Source: Bombyx mori (lineage: Eukaryota > Arthropoda > Insecta > Lepidoptera > Bombycidae). Taken from it: a stretch of 64,000 bases of DNA. The stretch spans positions 2,115,501 to 2,179,500 of the forward strand of contig NC_085127.1 of assembly GCF_030269925.1 (NCBI RefSeq), written 5' to 3'. The notes beneath the pieces were generated by a model. That model made no database searches, had not been told where the DNA came from, and saw only the letters and a program-made list of their open reading frames with translations. Each line of letters opens with the position of its first letter. Within the stretch, counting starts at the first letter, position 1. Positions 21,065 to 31,374 of the stretch are shown piece after piece. The position numbers and the translations under genes are program-made.

Positions 21065-24000
21065 GTAAGTGTCTTTTCTAAAAAATAAGTTTTTTTTTAT
21101 ATGTATTTATTGCTTAGTTGGTTGGACGAGCTCACAGCCCACCTGGTGTTGAGCGGTTACTGGAGCCTACAGACATCTACAACGTAAATGCGCCACCCAC
21201 CTTGAGATATAAGTTCTATGGTCTCAGTTAGTTACAGCGGCTGCCCCACCTTTCAAACCGAAACGCATTACTGCTTCACTGCAGAAATAGGCAGGGCGGT
21301 GGTACCTACCCTTGCCTTGACATCTTTTTAACTAAGGACCTGGATCTCTTTGCACTGCCACTACTAATTCTCTGTCATCCATAAAAGCGATTACCTATTA
21401 TTTTTGTGTAAATTTCCGTTGTTTTTATATTGTGTAGCTATTCATTGTTATGCTATTTTAATTACAGCTTATCTACACAATAAAAAAAAATACCTTGAAT
21501 TTAGTAGGACTGTGATAGTAACTGCCATTTCGCAAAAGTAGGTTTTCTAAATAAGTCCGTGAAAAAATTTATATTGTTTCTATAATAAATAATATAATAA
21601 ATAAATAATAATGTGAGTCCCATTTATGCAAAGAGAAAGATGAAGACGGAATCATATTTTTTTTTTTTTTTATGTGCCTATCTGCGATCTGTCCTGGACT
21701 AAGAGGGGACATTTGTGGGGACAAATGTCCCCATGGTATAGGTACCATGACCCATGGTACCTATACCACAAATGTCCCCATAGCAACTAATATAATTATA
21801 TGTATGTGTTAGCGGTAATTATATTGCAATGATGCTACGTCAGGCTCGGGATTGTCGGGCTGTCGATAGCACGTTAGGTTGTAATGTACATAATAATATA
21901 CGTTAGTCACTTAACTGAACAAGTTTCTTATTAATCCTTGCCCGATATAGAGACTCAACACTGGTGACCCCGACGTGCTATCGACAGCCCGATAATTCCG
22001 AGACTGACGTAGCATCATTGCAATATAATTACCGCTAACACATACATATAATTATTAGTTGCTATGGGGACATTTCTGGTCCCTACAATGATTTTAGTGA
22101 TAATTATTGGCATTAGGTAGATTTGGTACGGATTTTTTCCCTACCTATTCGCTGGTAGCTTATGGGGCTGTTTCAGCTAAGCCTGGAAGGTTAGTGGAGC
22201 TCAAGGGCTCAACCTAAGATAATTTACGAACACCAGCCCTAGCAAGAGCAGTGCCTCGCAGTATCTACCACCGGATCGGAATCGTGGCCCATTGAGAAGA
22301 TCCGGCGAGAAACGATTTAATGATTTTATTAAACATCAAATCTAAAAACTTTGCTCACTTAATATGTACACATGTAGTTACAATGTAATCGTATATATAG
22401 TTATAGTATTTTTTAAGTTTTTATATAAAGTATTTATAAAAAGTGACCAACCACAAAAAACCCAATTAGATTCGTTTGTACAGTTCTTTTGAAATTCAAC
22501 CGGTTTTTGTATTTTATTATAAAAACCGCAATGACCCTTGTTCTATACAATGTGTAACATCGATCATAGTTGATCATAAATTAGTAAAGACTACTCAGCT
22601 GATTACAGATTGAATATCTTTGATTAAAGTATAATAGTAAACAAATTTTAAGAGAATTTTATTTTGCACACTTATTTATGATGCAATTTTGAATTTAAAT
22701 ATCATTTTTTTTAATTGTTTGACCAACAGTATAATAATATTTCAAAAAACAGCTAAAACAATAACCAAACAAATTTCCACCATCAAAATCACATATAGGT
22801 AGAAAGTGAAGTTTGGTTGTGAATTGAATGAAAATTAGTTTGGTTTTATATTTTCAATAAACGGTAGCAACGCTACTGAGTTGAATACGATTTGTTATTG
22901 AAAAATTAAAATTATAAAAAAGCACAATTTAGTAAACAGAATGATCTGTAGTGTAAATTATAATGGTAGGAGCAGATGGTAGGTAGATGTATGGACGAGC
23001 TCACAGCCCATCTGGTGTTAAGTGGTTACTGGAGCCCATAGACATCTACAACGTAAACGCGCCACCCACCTTGAGATATGAGTTCTAAGGTCTCAGTATA
23101 GTTACAACGGCTGCCCCACCCTTCAAACCGAAACGCATTACTGCTTCACGGCAGAAATAGGCGGGGCGGTGGTACCTACCCGTGCAGACTCACAAGAGGT
23201 CCTACTACCGGTAATTACGCAAATAGTACTCATTTACTACTTAGCATTTGGCGTATTAGGCAGATTTTCTGATACTTGTACCCGGCCGAATAACTTTGTT
23301 GAAATGACGAGTCATCATCATCATCATTATCCTGCTGCCCTTCTCCCAGTCACCTGGGGTCGGCGCAATATGTTTTCTCCTTCCATACCTACTCTTATGT
23401 CATATACCATTTCTTCGTTCACTCTTACCCATGTCGTCTTTCACGCAATCCATCCATTTCTTTTTAGGTCTACCTCTTCCTCTATATCCTTCCACATCCA
23501 TAGTCAACACTCTCTTACCAACCTCATTTTCATTTCGTCTCATCACGTGTGCATACTATCCCAAACGCGCACTTCTCAGCTTCTCTGTCACAGGTGCCAC
23601 TTTCAGACTTCCTCTAACATATTCATTCCGTATTCTATCCATTCTCGTTACTCCACACATCCATCGCAACATTCGCATCTCTGCTGCATGCAATCGCCTT
23701 TCAATCGCCTTTGTTGAATTGACGAGTATGACACGACAAAAACACAATGAAAATTACGATGAAACAAGACTTGTTTTAGAAATTAAGCCTGAAAAACGAA
23801 ATAATATTCTAGTTAGCTTCAAAGCGTATTTTACAGAGTTAATATTTTTTAAGCGAAGGCTAAACTCCGGAGATGGCACAAAAAATAGACATTAGACAAT
23901 ATTTAATGAAATAGAATACTCGTACTCCAGAATGAATTAACAATCAAAGGCTTAATTGCGTATTCTGTAATTTAATAAGAAAACAACATTTAAAGCCCTT

Positions 24001-27000
24001 AATCTCTTTTAAAATTAATATTTTAAGCAGCATTACAATATAATACAAAACTGTACTCTCTTTTCACTGAAAAACTGACAGGTGAGTGATTCCGTCTAAG
24101 ATTATTTTTAAACTAAAGAATTTTAAAGGTTTTAAATGATAATAAAGGTTTTTTTTTACAAATATAAAAAAACGAATATAAAGGCAAAAAAACATTCGTC
24201 TTCGTTTTTGAAAACGGTTCCGTTAAACGTCCTGCGTGCTTAGCGCAAGTTTTTAACGTTCTCGATAGCGTAAAAGTTATCCCAATTTTCTATGCAGTTG
24301 GAACAGCGCCCCTAGCGGCAAACGTAGGCAAACGATCCCACTCCATACAAATATGAGTTAACTTTTACGCTATCGAGAACGTTAAATACTCACACTACAC
24401 TGTTCAGTTTTTCGCGTCACGTGATTGAATAAATTGAATTTACATTGTACATAACCCGTTTGCGTTTGACCCTTATGGATTGTTTTCAACAGGTCGCGGA
24501 GAGTGTCGCCCTCTGAGGACCGACGATGAGTACCTGCTGCGGTACCTCCGAGCGAGGAACTTTGTTGTACCCAGAGCGCATAAACTGGTGAGTTGTTTTT
24601 TACCTCGTAAAAGTTATAACGCGCGTTATTACTGGTGGTAGGGCTTCTTGTGAGCCTGCCTGGGTAGGTACCACCTGTTTCTGCCGTGAAGCAGTAATGC
24701 GTTTCGATTTGGAGGCTGTGGCAGCCGAATTATTGAAAAACTGAGACTTAGATCTCGTCTCTAGAAGCATAGATAATACACAAAAATTAGTTATAGATAA
24801 GCAACTCAAGCACTCAACAAAAATGTTTAGGGGTGTCGGCCACTAGATGGCTTCGCTTCGATTAGTTTCTCGTTGCTCCTGTAGATGGCAGTAACATATT
24901 CCTTATCCTATATTTTATTCATAATGAAGGATTTTGTAAATTTTACGAAACACAAATTGCTAAAATTTAATCTATTTCTCTATAACAAATAAAGACTTGT
25001 ATGATTTATTATTTTTTTATTTTCTGTGTTTAGTTATACAATAATTAAATGTAACTCTTCACGTTTTGCATAATTTGAAATAATAATCATTTTTTGTTCA
25101 TGGTCATAAACATAATTTAAAAAATACACAATCAATCTCATTAATTCGCACACACAAAAAATATAATAATAACATCTGTCTCATGAGACTTAGTAATTGG
25201 AATAGAGTATAGTAACGCCATCTATCGATTAATTGTAGTGTAACTATTTCTCTACTTATATCTGCCGTGATGCAGTAATGCGTTTTGGTTTGAAGGATGG
25301 GACAGCCGTTGTACTGTAAAACCGGGACACTTAGACCTTGTATCTCAAGGTGACTGACTGATCACTTAACACCTGGTAGGCCATGACCTCATCTACCCAT
25401 CTAAACAATAATAATTAAATTTACGAGTAAAATCTTGAGTCATAAAAAAATTTAATCATTTTATCTTCACAGCTAGTCCGTTATTGCACTTTCCGCGAAC
25501 AACAAAGGTCCTTGTATGAAGGCGTAGACCTATGGGGCTTGGTGAAGGTGCAAGACGCATACGAAGGCTCCATGTTCGACAGGCCTGATGTCGGAAGACT
25601 CTCTATATTTCGATTTGGTAAGCCATTTCCTTTTGGAGCCTTTGGGTTGTCTGGTAGTGGAGCGTCTTGTGAAGCCGCACGGATAGGTACCACGACTCTG
25701 TCTATTTATGCCGCGAAGCACTAACGCGTTCCAGTTTAAAGTGTGGGGCTGCCTTTTTAGTACACAATTTATACTAAGACCTCATGTCTTAAAGAGGGTG
25801 GTGGAATTCACGTTTTAAACTCTACGGGCTTCGTTAATCATTTATTATTGGTATTCTTCTATAGGTTTAAAGATTACGTTATCTACCCCTTTTTTTCGGG
25901 CTGAGGTCCGAACCTCCTTCGAGGTCCCCGTGCCTAGTGGGAGCGCGGGGTATGTGGGACTAGTCCGCGACAGCGAGACCGCGGGCCCAAGGATGTTTTC
26001 AGGGCCCTACCCACTAATCACCATCTCAGTATTGGAAGACCAAATGAGGAACGGAATCTAAATAGTGCTGTAAGGTGTGTACGGCATGATACTTGAAAAA
26101 TTCCCCCCAGTGTCACAAGTGGGGGCAGCAGCGCGACCCACACAAATATGATGTTACGTCTACTGACTAAAGGAAATTCAATTATAGACGCAAAACATAG
26201 GCGAAAAGTCCGGTTTTTAAGGTATAACTGTACATCATTCTGTTTGTTATTTCAGGTATGTGGGACCCAAACGAGTTCCCGGTGGAGGACTTGGTTAGGG
26301 CCGGCATGGCGATGGTTGAGATTGGGATACGACAACCCAAGCTTCAAGTTCTCGGAGGGACGGTTATTGTCGATCTAGAAGGCATTACACTGCGGCACGT
26401 GGCGACCTTGACGCCTACGGTTGCGTACCAGATTGTCTCTTTAATGGGGGTAAGTGCAAATAGTACTTAAATATTTTTTATTGCCTAGATGGGTAAAAGA
26501 GCTCATGGCCGATCTGCTCTTATTGGTTACCGAAATCCATAGGCATAAACAAGGTAAATGTCGACACATCTTTTGAGACATAAGCTCTGTATCCCAATTT
26601 TATCAACAGCTGCCCAACCCTTAAAACCGAAACGCATTACTGCTTCACGGCAGAAATAGAGTGGTGGTACCTACCCGTGCAGACTCACAAGAGGTCCTAT
26701 CATCACTAATTAAAGCAAAGCAAATTGAAGCTTTTTTGGTGGGTTTGATTTTTATTATACCATATTATTCTTTTACTGTGGAAGTAATTGTGGATATTTG
26801 TGAAGTACGTATTTCATGAATAAAATTTTGGCGCCTGCTTGTCGAATTCGAATCTCAGTTCAGTCGCATCGCTAGATACGAATGCACCATTACCTCTTAT
26901 GATTCCGCACGGATAGGTACCATCACCCCGCCTATTTCTGCAGTGAAGCAGTAATGCGTTTCATTTTGAAGGGTGGGGCAGCCATTGTAACTATACTGAG

Positions 27001-27506
27001 ACCTTAGAACTTATATCTCAAGGTGGGTGGCGCATTTACCTTGTAGATGTCCATGGGCTCCAGTAACCACTTAACACCCATATAAGCTGTAAAAAAAACA
27101 AAAAAAAAACTAAGTAGGTAAGTGAAATATTAGTAAAGTATTTTTATAAGCGAAAATTTTCTATCCATTTAAAACTATAACGATATTTTCATTGTATTAT
27201 TTTCAGCTCGCGAACCCGACTCGAGTGAAAGGAGCACACTTGATCAATTACTCATGGATATTGAACACGTTTTTTTACTTATTCAAGAAATTCATACCGC
27301 GTCGCGCCTGGGACACGATATACTTCCACGGAAACGATCTGAAGTCTTTACAGCAACATATACCCGTGGAGTGTCTGCCGGCGAGATATGGAGGCTCGTG
27401 CAGGAGCCACTGCTCGTTTGCCGTGTGGCTGAACAAAATCAAGAAATACCGCGACGATAAATTCGACAGAGAGATGAAAGAATTAGGTTATGTCATTAAA
27501 GAATAA
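20894..27506 (+). CDS. CRAL-TRIO domain lipid-transfer protein (five exons)
   Basis: The spliced frame joins 20917-21064, 24493-24587, 25473-25617, 26256-26449 and 27207-27506. This is 882 nt: 293 residues plus stop, the usual length for insect CRAL-TRIO proteins. Residues about 1-100 form the helical CRAL-TRIO-N region (PLRTDDEYLLRYLRARNF). Residues about 105-265 form the Sec14-type lipid pocket, with LGGTVIVDLEGITLRHVATL, then GAHLINYSWILNTFFYLFKK, then IYFHGNDLKSL and LPARYGG. The family binds hydrophobic ligands (tocopherol, retinoids, phosphoinositides) in the cytosol and moves them between membranes. The closest types are alpha-tocopherol transfer protein and clavesin; the ligand cannot be told from sequence. 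There is no signal peptide or membrane segment. The start ATG is the first in its exon and lies 23 nt after the splice acceptor, so an upstream 5'-UTR exon must exist. Confidence 0.93.
21090..21318 (-). mobile_element. Bm1 SINE in intron 1
   Basis: The inverted copy starts 25 bp past the exon 1 donor with a T-rich run and TTATTGCTTAGTTGG, and ends in the GGTACCTACC block. Confidence 0.9.
21705..22072. repeat. Nested fold-back with LTR/PBS-like loop
   Basis: The large inverted repeat has a left arm 21773-21874, a loop 21875-21972 and a right arm 21973-22072. The arms begin and end TGTCCCCATAGCAACTAAT / GTTGCTATGGGGACA and are nearly complementary over about 100 bp. The loop ends GAGACTCAACA followed by CTGGTGACCCCGACGTG, a layout like an LTR end (CA) plus primer-binding site (TGG). 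Just left is a second palindrome: TGGTATAGGTACCATG at 21734-21749 against its complement at 21753-21768, flanked by GGGGACATTTGTGG / CCACAAATGTCCCC. Confidence 0.8.
22136..22318 (-). mobile_element. LINE family A 3' end
   Basis: Inverted copy: CCTACCTATTCGCTGGTAGC at the left, AAGATCCGGCGAGAAAC at the right. Confidence 0.75.
22319..22983. other. Intron 1, AT-rich
   Basis: Nothing recognised. Confidence 0.4.
22984..23224 (-). mobile_element. Bm1 SINE in intron 1
   Basis: Inverted copy from ATGGACGAGCTCACAGCCCA to GGTCCTACTACCGGTAATTA. The 182-codon frame that crosses it is not a gene. Confidence 0.9.
23312..23712 (-). mobile_element. RTE-like LINE 3' fragment with 18-bp target duplication
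   Basis: On the - strand the frame reads RRLHAAEMRMLRWMCGVTRM, then RSARLGW and a block like that at 1922. It ends in an ATGATGATGATG-type tail, the microsatellite 3' end typical of RTE LINEs. The flanks TTTGTTGAAATGACGAGT (23295-23312) and TTTGTTGAATTGACGAGT (23710-23727) are a target-site duplication with one mismatch. Confidence 0.85.
23923..24165 (+). repeat. Dispersed repeat, related to 52770-53000
   Basis: Shares TACTCCAGAAT, CTTAATTGCG, AACAACATTTAAAGCCCTTA and GAAGGTTTTT-like words in order with 52770-53000. Non-coding. Confidence 0.7.
24234..24401. mobile_element. Fold-back MITE (TGTGCTTAG family)
   Basis: The left end GCGTGCTTAGCGCAAG is inverted relative to the right end ACTCACACTACACTG. 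It has long complementary arms (TAACGTTCTCGATAGCGTAA / TTTTACGCTATCGAGAACG) and a centre with CCCCTAGCGGCAAACG. Confidence 0.85.
24493..24587 (+). CDS. CRAL-TRIO gene, exon 2
   Basis: 95 nt; acceptor TTTTCAACAG, donor gtgagt. Encodes residues 50-81 with PLRTDDEYLLRYLRARNF, the hallmark of the CRAL-TRIO N-domain. Ends in phase 0. Confidence 0.92.
24628..24735 (+). mobile_element. Bm1 SINE 5' part of body
   Basis: Begins TTACTGGTGGTAGGGCTTC 40 bp past the exon 2 donor and breaks off after TGGCAGCCG. Confidence 0.85.
24897..25052 (+). repeat. Dispersed repeat, inverted match to 10680-10845
   Basis: Contains CTATAACAAATAAAGACTTG and TTATTTTCTGTGT, matching the other copy in reverse complement. 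Confidence 0.6.
25255..25412 (+). mobile_element. Bm1 SINE, diverged 3' part
   Basis: Starts ATCTGCCGTGATGCAGTAAT and ends near CATCTAAACAATAATAATTA. Confidence 0.8.
25473..25617 (+). CDS. CRAL-TRIO gene, exon 3
   Basis: 145 nt; acceptor TATCTTCACAG, donor gtaagc. Encodes residues 82-129 (LVRYCTFREQQRSLYEGVDL...). Ends in phase 1. Confidence 0.92.
25651..25852 (+). mobile_element. Bm1 SINE, diverged
   Basis: Begins CTGGTAGTGGAGCGTCTTG 33 bp past the exon 3 donor. The tail is lost. Confidence 0.8.
25900..26025. repeat. GC-rich LINE-like fragment
   Basis: GGGCTGAGGTCCGAACCTCC and GCGCGGGGTATGTGGGACTA recall the block at 54914-54980 (GTGCGCGGGATATGTGGG). Probably pieces of another LINE; the family is unknown. 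Confidence 0.4.
26256..26449 (+). CDS. CRAL-TRIO gene, exon 4
   Basis: 194 nt; acceptor GTTATTTCAG, donor gtaagt. Encodes residues 130-194, including VIVDLEGITLRHVATLTP, the central strand of the Sec14 fold. Ends in phase 0. Confidence 0.93.
26472..26896 (-). mobile_element. Near full-length Bm1 SINE in intron 4
   Basis: From the tail (TTTTTTATTGCCTAGATGGG), 22 bp past the exon 4 donor, to the tRNA-like head near 26890 (GAATTCGAATCTCAG B-box region). Diverged. Confidence 0.85.
26897..27110 (+). mobile_element. Bm1 SINE, opposite orientation to its neighbour
   Basis: Starts TATGATTCCGCACGGATAGG and ends CCACTTAACACCC with an A-rich tail. It abuts the inverted copy at 26472-26896. Confidence 0.88.
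27207..27506 (+). CDS. CRAL-TRIO gene, last coding exon
   Basis: Acceptor TTATTTTCAG; 99 codons plus TAA at 27504. Encodes residues 195-293: GAHLINYSWILNTFFYLFKK, IYFHGNDLKSL, LPARYGGS and a lysine-rich C-terminus ending GYVIKE. Confidence 0.93.
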   Translation, partial: LANPTRVKGAHLINYSWILNTFFYLFKKFIPRRAWDTIYFHGNDLKSLQQHIPVECLPARYGGSCRSHCSFAVWLNKIKKYRDDKFDREMKELGYVIKE

Positions 27507-27640
27507 CTATAGTTGGCTATTAATTATTTACTTGTCTCCCATTATGAGCTCCTGGTACCTCAATTGTAATTATGATTAAAATTTAAATTAAAATTTAATT
27601 TAATTATATTAAATAATAAATAGAATTGGTGTAATATTTT
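27507..27640 (+). other. 3'-UTR of CRAL-TRIO gene with AATAAA
   Basis: A poly-A signal AATAAA at 27615-27620, 109 nt after the stop, is the first good one. The real cleavage site was not determined; other AATAAA words lie further on. Confidence 0.5.
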
Positions 27641-27719
27641 CTATATACAGTTAAACAAAAGAAAAACAATGTTGCTCTTTATTCACAAATGACACACAAT
27701 TTGAGCATACGTACATCTA

Positions 27720-28135
27720 TCTATATAATAATACGTGAAGCAAAAACTTTCTATCCCTTTATACGAAAATAGCGCGGACGGAGGAGTATGAAATTTTCCA
27801 CACTTATAGAGAATATAAAGAAGAAGTGCACAATGCTAATATTTTTTTTAAATAATGCATAAAAGATACGTTAAATCAATAAAGAAAACATTACACACAC
27901 TACATACCATGTATTTGACGCACACACGCATGTATACTATTTATTGTCAAACTTTTGTTCTTGACGTCTGTGGTCAAATTGAGAATAGATTAAATATTGT
28001 TTGTCTTTATTAATATTTTTTTATAGTGTAGCCTTTGCGAAATTTGTGATTATAGAAGTATAAAATACAATCATAATATGGTACAAACTTACAATTCCAA
28101 TTAAGTATAGTCGAATTTCGACTACTGTGGGACCT
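27720..28135 (+). mobile_element. Helitron-like element (family 3), 3'-truncated
   Basis: Begins TCTATATAATAATACGTGAA and matches 38821-39235 almost base for base to GACTACTGTGGGACCT, where the two diverge. No coding capacity. Confidence 0.75.
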
Positions 28136-29359
28136 TTAGTATGTATTATTGATAGTAGATCATTTTAAGCTATTGTTTAAGTACGAAACCATACACTGTG
28201 TTCCTACTAGAACAATAATTTTGATCTTTTTAAATGTAATTTTAATTAAAAGCCATAACCAACTAATTCGGGCTGTAATATAAACTGATTTTACGGGTAA
28301 ATCACACCATTATTACTTTTGATTGACGAATCGCTCGTGACCAAGAAAACTGTAGTTAGTATTTCAAACGTCTGAAACAATAAAATGAAAATAATTATCG
28401 CGAAATTTAATAGCAGACGTTGATTTAATTATTTTTAATGCACTGTTATATAATATACTGTTATTATTTTATACCATTATTACTATAATAATATGATAAA
28501 GCTATTAACTGTTCAAGCATTTTTGAGATTCGTTGACCCCTGACAAAATTAGTATTTAATAAACTAAAAATAAGTTTTATTCTTTAATGTCTACTTGGTT
28601 CTTCGTTTCAAATTTATCGATTAAGGATTGAAACAGAAAGGTGTCACATGAATCCTTTTGATTTTGTAACGTTACTAAGACTATAGCGCCATCTATCGTA
28701 GAAAAAAAGAAATCGGCTGTTGACCGTAGTAGTTAGTTGATGTAGAAATAAGCACATATATTTCTCTAAACAATTTATAAAATAATATATTATTTAGTTT
28801 TAAAACTAAAAAAACTCACGCTTAGGTATCAAACGGAACTAACAATTTATTTCACCTTTTTTTTTTAAATCCGGTTGTTACCGCTCAGGACATGAGAGCG
28901 AAGTTATAAAATTATTGTAATATAATCGATCCTTGATGCGTATGGAAATACGCATCAAGGAATACGTTCAAATACTTGGTTACACAAAACATACATATCA
29001 AGCTAAAAAACAAAAGATATATTTTAAAAAGTAGGTACCTATAATTACATGATAATATCTATTTTGTTCATTAAAACAAAATTCTATTTTTATAATTTCT
29101 AAAGTTTTACAGACTTAGCCTGGATCTACAGACGGTAATATAACGTCAACCTAGCGCTCTCGGGACGCGTAACTTTATGATATATATAAGTACTGTGATT
29201 TTGTCTACATATAAATAATATACATTAGATATATAGGTACGTGATTATTCTAAATGTCTACGAATTATTTTGGAACTCAATAAAGCTATATTTGGTAACA
29301 TGTTAAACTGTTTTATTTTGTTTTGACACCTCTACACACAACATCACTTATGTATATCA
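28136..29359. other. Non-coding AT-rich DNA
   Basis: No gene seen. Holds a perfect 13-bp hairpin (28931-28943 / 28948-28960), an AGCGCCATCTATCG motif near 28685, and several AATAAA words. Confidence 0.4.
28931..28960. repeat. Perfect 13-bp hairpin
   Basis: CCTTGATGCGTAT, spacer GGAA, then ATACGCATCAAGG. No U-run follows; origin unknown. Confidence 0.85.
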
Positions 29360-29640
29360 CTGGGTGGACGAGCTCACAGCCCACCTGGTGTTAAGTGGTT
29401 ACTGGAACCCATAGACATCTACGACGTTAATGCGCCACCCACCTTGAGATATAAGTTCTAAGGTCTTAAGTATAGTTACAACGGCTGCTCCACCCTTCAA
29501 ACCGAAACGCATTACTGCTTCACGGCAAATTTATATATTAGTATAGATTTGTAAGATTCATTGACATTAATTTGTCCCAAATCGGAGGTATTCCACCAAT
29601 CTCATAATAATTTAATTAAGCCATGTCAATGAATACTTGC
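29360..29640 (-). mobile_element. Chimeric Bm1 plus 108-bp element
   Basis: Inverted Bm1 3' part (29360-29527), then, at GCTTCACGGCAAATTTATAT, a Helitron-end-like word (TATATTAGTATAGATT) and the block CCCAAATCGGAGGTATTCC up to GCCATGTCAATGAATACT. The same junction is present at 34391-34514. Confidence 0.8.
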
Positions 29641-30192
29641 AGAAACATACAATATTTCTTGCATTCATTGCCATGGCTAAAATCAACATTATAACATCCT
29701 TTTTTCTTCTTTTTTTTTTTTCTTTTTCTGGCTGATGTTATGATGCTCGGAGGATACGAGTGTTGGCTAACAGCCAGCATAGGTGGGTTCTATTTTCGTA
29801 AATTGTCCGTTCAACGTTGACCCGACCTCGGTTGATCTAAATGCGGCATTAATGAACCATAGCACGCGATACACACGGTCTCTGTTCGTGACACACAGAC
29901 GCGGCGGAAGGCGGGGTCGCCAGCAACTTTAACATTACGTTGGAAAGAAAACTTTTTTCATTACATTGATGGGTAAACTTAATGAGGATGAGTTACTGAC
30001 CTTTCTTTCAAAATGCAAATGCGTCACATTTTTTATTCGTCAGCCGCTGACTGTAAGTTCTACTGAGCCCGGAGAACAGGGACCGAGGTCACCGAACCCG
30101 TGTGTGTTTGCGCCGTACCGTATTTCTGAGCACCCACAAAAAATATATTTATTTGAATTACCCCGCGGTAGAGCTAGTTGTAAGGCTACCTA
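29641..30192. other. Non-coding DNA
   Basis: A GC-richer stretch (29740-30170) has no convincing exon; nothing assigned. Confidence 0.35.
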
Positions 30193-30585
30193 ATGTTGAG
30201 CGATGCACCGGTGTTCGAATCCCAGGTGGGTATAAATTTTTCTAATGAAATACGTACTCAAGAAATGTTCACGATTGACTTCCACGGTGAAGGAATAACA
30301 TCGTGTAATAAAAATCAAACCCGCAAAATTATAATTTGCGTAATTACTGTTGGTAGGACCTCTTGTGAGTCCGCACGGGTAGGTACCTCCACCCTCCCTA
30401 TTCCTGCCGTGAAGCAATAATGCATTTCGGTTTGAAGGGTAGGGCAGCCGTTGTAACTATACTGAGACTAACTATATCTCAAGCAGGTGACGCATTTACG
30501 TTATAGATGTCTATGGGCTCCGATAACCACTTAACACCAGGTGGGCTGTGAGCTCGTCCACACATCTAAGAAACAAAAAAAAAAT
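30193..30585 (+). mobile_element. Near full-length Bm1 SINE
   Basis: Head from GAGCGATGCACCGGTG and B box GTGTTCGAATCCC, linker with ACGATTGACTTCCACGG, body and tail to an A run at 30585. The A-box side of the head is missing. Confidence 0.92.
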
Positions 30586-30959
30586 AATTGCAATCCGTTA
30601 CCTTGTATTGCCGATTATTATCCTCATTCTTGTAAGTTGGAAACGGAATTTCTAATTTTTTTCTCTTTGGTAACCCCTAAAGCACGTCCCAAAATCAAAT
30701 CAATATAAACACAAACAAACAAATAAAATAATATGTAACAAAGAAAAACCGTTTGACAACAACAGAGGGGAACAAATGTACTGAAATATTTTATCTGTTT
30801 ATATTAAGCAAACAAAAATAACACGACGTTGTATATTGTGAATTACTTTGATCCGCGTTCACAATATTTACTTTGGTACACGTGTCGGATACACTTGAGA
30901 CTATCGTTATACAATAAGGAACCAACCTAATATCCCCAGGTGGGTGGCGCCTTAGATAT
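30586..30959. other. Non-coding AT-rich DNA
   Basis: Nothing recognised. Confidence 0.4.
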
Positions 30960-31032
30960 TAACGGTAGGCAGCGGCTTGGCTCTGCCCCTGGCATTGCTG
31001 ACGTCCATGAGCGACGGTAACCACTCACCATC
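30960..31032 (+). mobile_element. LINE family B tail fragment
   Basis: From ACGGTAGGCAGCGGCTTGG to CCACTCACCATC, then switches within two bases to the half-MITE that follows. Confidence 0.8.
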
Positions 31033-31143
31033 AGTTGGAACAGCGCCCGTAGCGGAAAACGTAGGCAAACGTTACAACTCCATACAAATTTGAGTTAACT
31101 TTTACGCTATCGCGAACGTTAAAAAAACTCGCACTAAGTACAA
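31033..31143. mobile_element. Half copy of the TGTGCTTAG fold-back MITE
   Basis: Starts in the centre of the MITE (AGTTGGAACAGCGCCCGTAG) and runs to the right end ACTCGCACTAAGTACA. The left arm is replaced by the LINE tail. Confidence 0.8.
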
Positions 31144-31191
31144 AGTAACACCTCACAACGGGCCCTGAAACCGTCCACCCATCTACTGCAA

Positions 31192-31358
31192 AGAACGGTT
31201 TGAAGGTTGAGGCAACTGTTTTACTATAAAAATTGGGACCTTAGAACCCATATCTCAAAGTGGGTGGCGGCATTTACGTTGTAGATGTCTATGAGTTCCG
31301 GTGATCACTTAACATCAGGCCGTGAGCTCGTCCACCCATCTAAGGAATAAAAACAAAA
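31192..31358 (+). mobile_element. Bm1 SINE 3' part
   Basis: Starts GAACGGTTTGAAGGTTGAGG and ends CCCATCTAAGGAATAAAAAC. Confidence 0.82.
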
Positions 31359-31374
31359 ACCCAGTTTAAAAAAA

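Noticed and set aside
23169..23895. Overlapping 182- and 154-codon open frames
   Set aside because: They are antisense readings across an inverted Bm1 and an inverted LINE fragment; the LINE frame on the other strand explains them.
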